Below are positions 4,562 through 6,914 of a DNA stretch of 6,914 nucleotides, one piece after another (within the stretch, counting starts at the first letter, position 1; each line of letters begins with the position of its first letter). Both the position numbers and the translations under genes were made by a program. The stretch spans positions 1 to 6,914 of the forward strand of contig JAURMB010000042.1 in the NCBI GenBank assembly GCA_030831045.1, written 5' to 3'. Under the pieces are notes generated by a model. It saw nothing but the letters and a program-made list of their open reading frames with translations, searched no databases and was not told where the DNA came from. The stretch is from Schleiferiaceae bacterium. GTDB taxonomy: Bacteria > Bacteroidota > Bacteroidia > Flavobacteriales > Schleiferiaceae.

Positions 4562-6914
4562 TTATCGCTTGATCAGGACCTCGCTAACGGCCGTTCCACC
4601 CTGCGAACGGGTCAAGATGTACTGGCCCTTGGGCAAGCCCTCGAGCTGCATCGGCACCGCCTTGGCGCCTACCGTGTTCTTAAAGTCGATCCGACGAACG
4701 AGGCGTCCGTCCATGCCGCGAAGCGTCAACGTCGCGTCACCTTCGCCTACCGGAACGCGCACTACGTCAGTGGCAGGGTTCGGGTAAATTCCGAGCGACT
4801 CCTTGTTCTTCACGACCTCGTCGTTTGCGTTGCCCAACGGACGGTTAACGCTAGTCGTGGTGGTTTGGAACCATCCGCGTCCGTGGGTCGCGATAAAGAA
4901 GTCACCCTCGGTCGGAGACGAAATCGGATTGTTCGGATCGTACAGGTAGTCGGTGCGGTACTGCTCAATTTCGAACACGGGAACGCGCGCCAAGCCATTA
5001 TTCTCTTCGCTGTAGCTCGGAGTGGCCGACGAAAGGTTGTCCGTCATAAACACACCCCACTCGCTGCCCACAAGCAGTCGGTTTGCGTTGCCCTTGTCAA
5101 ACGAGACCGAGTAGCACGGCATCGTCGGAAGGTCGCCCTGCTTGCTTTGGAACGATGGCGTACCCGAAAGCGCATTGGTCGACACGTACACATAAGCGGA
5201 GTTTCCGTAGTTACCGAGGCTGACCGCTACGCGGTTGGCGTCGTTTGGATCCACATCAATGCCCGTAACCACGCGGCCTGTCCAGTTGCCAATTTGGGTT
5301 ACCGTCAACGCGTAGTTGGCCGAATCGATGAAGGCTTGGTTCGCACGGCGCACCGCTTGCAAGTTGGAAATGCGGTACAGGCGTCCGTTCGACGTAGACA
5401 CAAACAGGTGGTTGCCGTCGTTTGAAATCTTCATGTAGTGCGGCGTAACACCGTTACCGAAGTGGGCAATCTGCCACCAATCTGGCGTCTTGCTGAAATC
5501 ATGAACATCGCGGGTCATGAAGATGCCACCAATTTTGGGGAAGCTAGCGGTCACGTGCGAGGTCAAGCCCACGAAGAACATTGACTGAATCGGATCTTGC
5601 ACGTTAAGTACTTGGCCCGAATCCAGGCGGCTTGTGGTTGTGGCCCGAACGGGGAGGGCACCAATGGCCGACTTAAGGGCCACTTTAGAGCCCACGGGCA
5701 GGTACACGTTGCACGTCAAAATCACCTCGGCGATTGGTGGTGTGCTGAACGTGATGTCGAAGTACCCCGAGTCGGCATTAAATACGCCGGTAGCGTCGCC
5801 CGAAACAACGCCGTTGGCGTTAGCCACCGCAGTGAGCGGACCGGCCACGATGCGCAGCTTGTTCGGAATGAACTTAGCTGCAGCTTGGGGGTGGGTAATC
5901 TTGCCGCGGAACGTGCGCTTCACGCCGTCGCCAAAGCCCATCGAGCGAATGCCCGGCATCAACTGAAAGCGAACGGTGTCCTGAGACTGCGTGTCGTTCG
6001 TTGTCTCCCAAAGCTCAAACGGCATCATCCAGCTTGACAGCTGAAGTCCATTTTGGTCAGCCAAGTTCATGTAGCCGTTGGAAAAATCAGCCCAGCCTTC
6101 GCCTTCGTCGTCGGAGCGGTAGAAGTTGCCGTTTTGGGTCTCGGCAAACATTACTTTGGGGTTAAGCCACGAAATGTCGCTGTGTCCTCCGTCGCCGCCA
6201 AATACTTTTTTGACGCCATTGGGGCTCACGCTCGTGTAGTCCAAGTAGCTGGTACCGTTGTCTTGGCAACCGCCCAAAAGCTTGCGGTCCTTGCCGACAC
6301 CAAACCCAAAGTACTGGTAGGTGTTGTAGCCCAAGTTGCGCTCAAACCACGTTGCACCGTGGTTGTTCGACTTGAATACGCCGCCGTCGTTGGACGTGAA
6401 AATCACGTCGGGGTTGTTCGGGTCTACAATCAGCTCGTGGCTGTCGGCGTGCAGGTAGAATGGGTTCTGCGCGAAATCGTTGAGGGTTGAGGCTTGCACC
6501 CATCCGTCGGTAGTTGACCACGACCAAACGGTGATTCCGCCCAACCAAATCTTGTCTTTGTCTTTAGCACTCACCGTGAGGAAGAGGTCCCAAATGCCCT
6601 GGCAGTAGCGGCCAGCACCCACGCCGTTGCACAAGGGATCAAAGTTGTTGCTGCGTTGGCCGATGCGCGACCACGTCGCTCCACCGTCGGTGGTGCGGTA
6701 CACTCCGGCGAGCTGGCTGCCGCTCGTCTGAACGCAGTACACGTAGTTCTCGTCTTGGGGGCTCACGGTGTAGCGAATGCGGCCTCCCGAACGACGCGGA
6801 AGCGCCGTGGGTGATTGCACCGCTTGCGAAACCTCGGTAAACGTGGCGCCGTCCACGGACTTCATCGTCCGGCCAGCTTGGTTAACGTAGAGCGTTCCCG
6901 TCTTCGAAATCGCA
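4562..6914 (-). CDS. Secreted Asp-box/BNR beta-propeller protein with T9SS sorting domain (N-terminus missing)
   Basis: The frame is open from the window edge to TAA at 4562, giving 783 visible residues. The ATG at 6865 is probably internal, because the 16 preceding codons continue in the same style (GTLYVNQAGR). Asp-box-like blade motifs S/T-x-D-x-G-x-x-W occur at 6671-6694 (TTDGGATW), 6347-6370 (SNNHGATW) and 6092-6115 (SDDEGEGW). Between them lies HADSHELIVDPNNPD with NDGGVFKS, typical of sortilin/BNR-type propellers. About 5690-5968 looks like an inserted beta-rich domain. Propeller sequence resumes and closes with ATHGRGWF. The last 78 residues (4565-4798) form a type A T9SS sorting domain: IYPNPATDVVRVPV, then GRLVRRIDF, then LPKGQYIL, ending in KR. 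The protein should cross the outer membrane by T9SS and be released or attached to the surface. No catalytic residues identify an enzyme, so adhesion, glycan binding and hydrolysis all remain possible. Promoter and signal peptide lie outside the window. Confidence 0.9.
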   Translation of the reverse strand, partial: AISKTGTLYVNQAGRTMKSVDGATFTEVSQAVQSPTALPRRSGGRIRYTVSPQDENYVYCVQTSGSQLAGVYRTTDGGATWSRIGQRSNNFDPLCNGVGAGRYCQGIWDLFLTVSAKDKDKIWLGGITVWSWSTTDGWVQASTLNDFAQNPFYLHADSHELIVDPNNPDVIFTSNDGGVFKSNNHGATWFERNLGYNTYQYFGFGVGKDRKLLGGCQDNGTSYLDYTSVSPNGVKKVFGGDGGHSDISWLNPKVMFAETQNGNFYRSDDEGEGWADFSNGYMNLADQNGLQLSSWMMPFELWETTNDTQSQDTVRFQLMPGIRSMGFGDGVKRTFRGKITHPQAAAKFIPNKLRIVAGPLTAVANANGVVSGDATGVFNADSGYFDITFSTPPIAEVILTCNVYLPVGSKVALKSAIGALPVRATTTSRLDSGQVLNVQDPIQSMFFVGLTSHVTASFPKIGGIFMTRDVHDFSKTPDWWQIAHFGNGVTPHYMKISNDGNHLFVSTSNGRLYRISNLQAVRRANQAFIDSANYALTVTQIGNWTGRVVTGIDVDPNDANRVAVSLGNYGNSAYVYVSTNALSGTPSFQSKQGDLPTMPCYSVSFDKGNANRLLVGSEWGVFMTDNLSSATPSYSEENNGLARVPVFEIEQYRTDYLYDPNNPISSPTEGDFFIATHGRGWFQTTTTSVNRPLGNANDEVVKNKESLGIYPNPATDVVRVPVGEGDATLTLRGMDGRLVRRIDFKNTVGAKAVPMQLEGLPKGQYILTRSQGGTAVSEVLIKR

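Noticed and set aside
4865..5425. Plus-strand frame opposite the propeller gene
   Set aside because: It mirrors the codon pattern of the antisense gene, is rich in Arg, Val and His with no motif, and lies in the body of a gene supported by its T9SS domain.

Overview
The window looks like chromosomal DNA of a GC-rich member of the Bacteroidota, probably a Flavobacteriales-like lineage. Two signals support the phylum. One gene ends in a type IX secretion (T9SS, Por) C-terminal sorting domain. Copies of the Bacteroidota -7 promoter consensus TAnnTTTG also lie directly in front of start codons, with no Shine-Dalgarno sequences. The GatB sequence has the cysteine-free form I associate with this phylum. 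The exact genus cannot be read from the sequence.

Left edge: a leftward gene of unknown function begins at 137 and runs off the window. It is divergent from a rightward cluster of four genes: miaA (tRNA A37 dimethylallyltransferase, 177-1070), lpxK (lipid A 4'-kinase, 1057-2112), gatB (Asp/Glu-tRNA amidotransferase subunit B, 2109-3548) and a small lipoprotein (3562-4254). The first three genes overlap by 14 bp and 4 bp, and the last gap is 13 bp, so co-transcription is likely. The cluster ends at a strong intrinsic terminator (4280-4305). TACCTT(T/C)G sits 4-5 nt before the ATG of miaA, lpxK and gatB. This suggests internal, nearly leaderless promoters inside the cluster.

Middle: 4255-4561 is non-coding. 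It holds two terminators facing each other and, between them, a 161-bp array of 23 heptamers (4331-4491). The heptamers are arranged into four copies of a 35-bp higher-order unit.

Right: a long leftward gene (4562 to the window edge, N-terminus missing) encodes a secreted beta-propeller protein with Asp-box/BNR-type repeats, a probable inserted beta-rich domain and a T9SS sorting domain.

The cluster joins translation fidelity (MiaA, GatB) with outer-membrane construction (LpxK, lipoprotein); the genes do not form one pathway. No mobile element, CRISPR array, rRNA or tRNA is visible. The items that most deserve a second look are the two-level heptamer array, the repeated promoter-at-the-ATG pattern, and the lipoprotein that resembles the N-terminal half of a TlpA-type thiol reductase without its redox domain.
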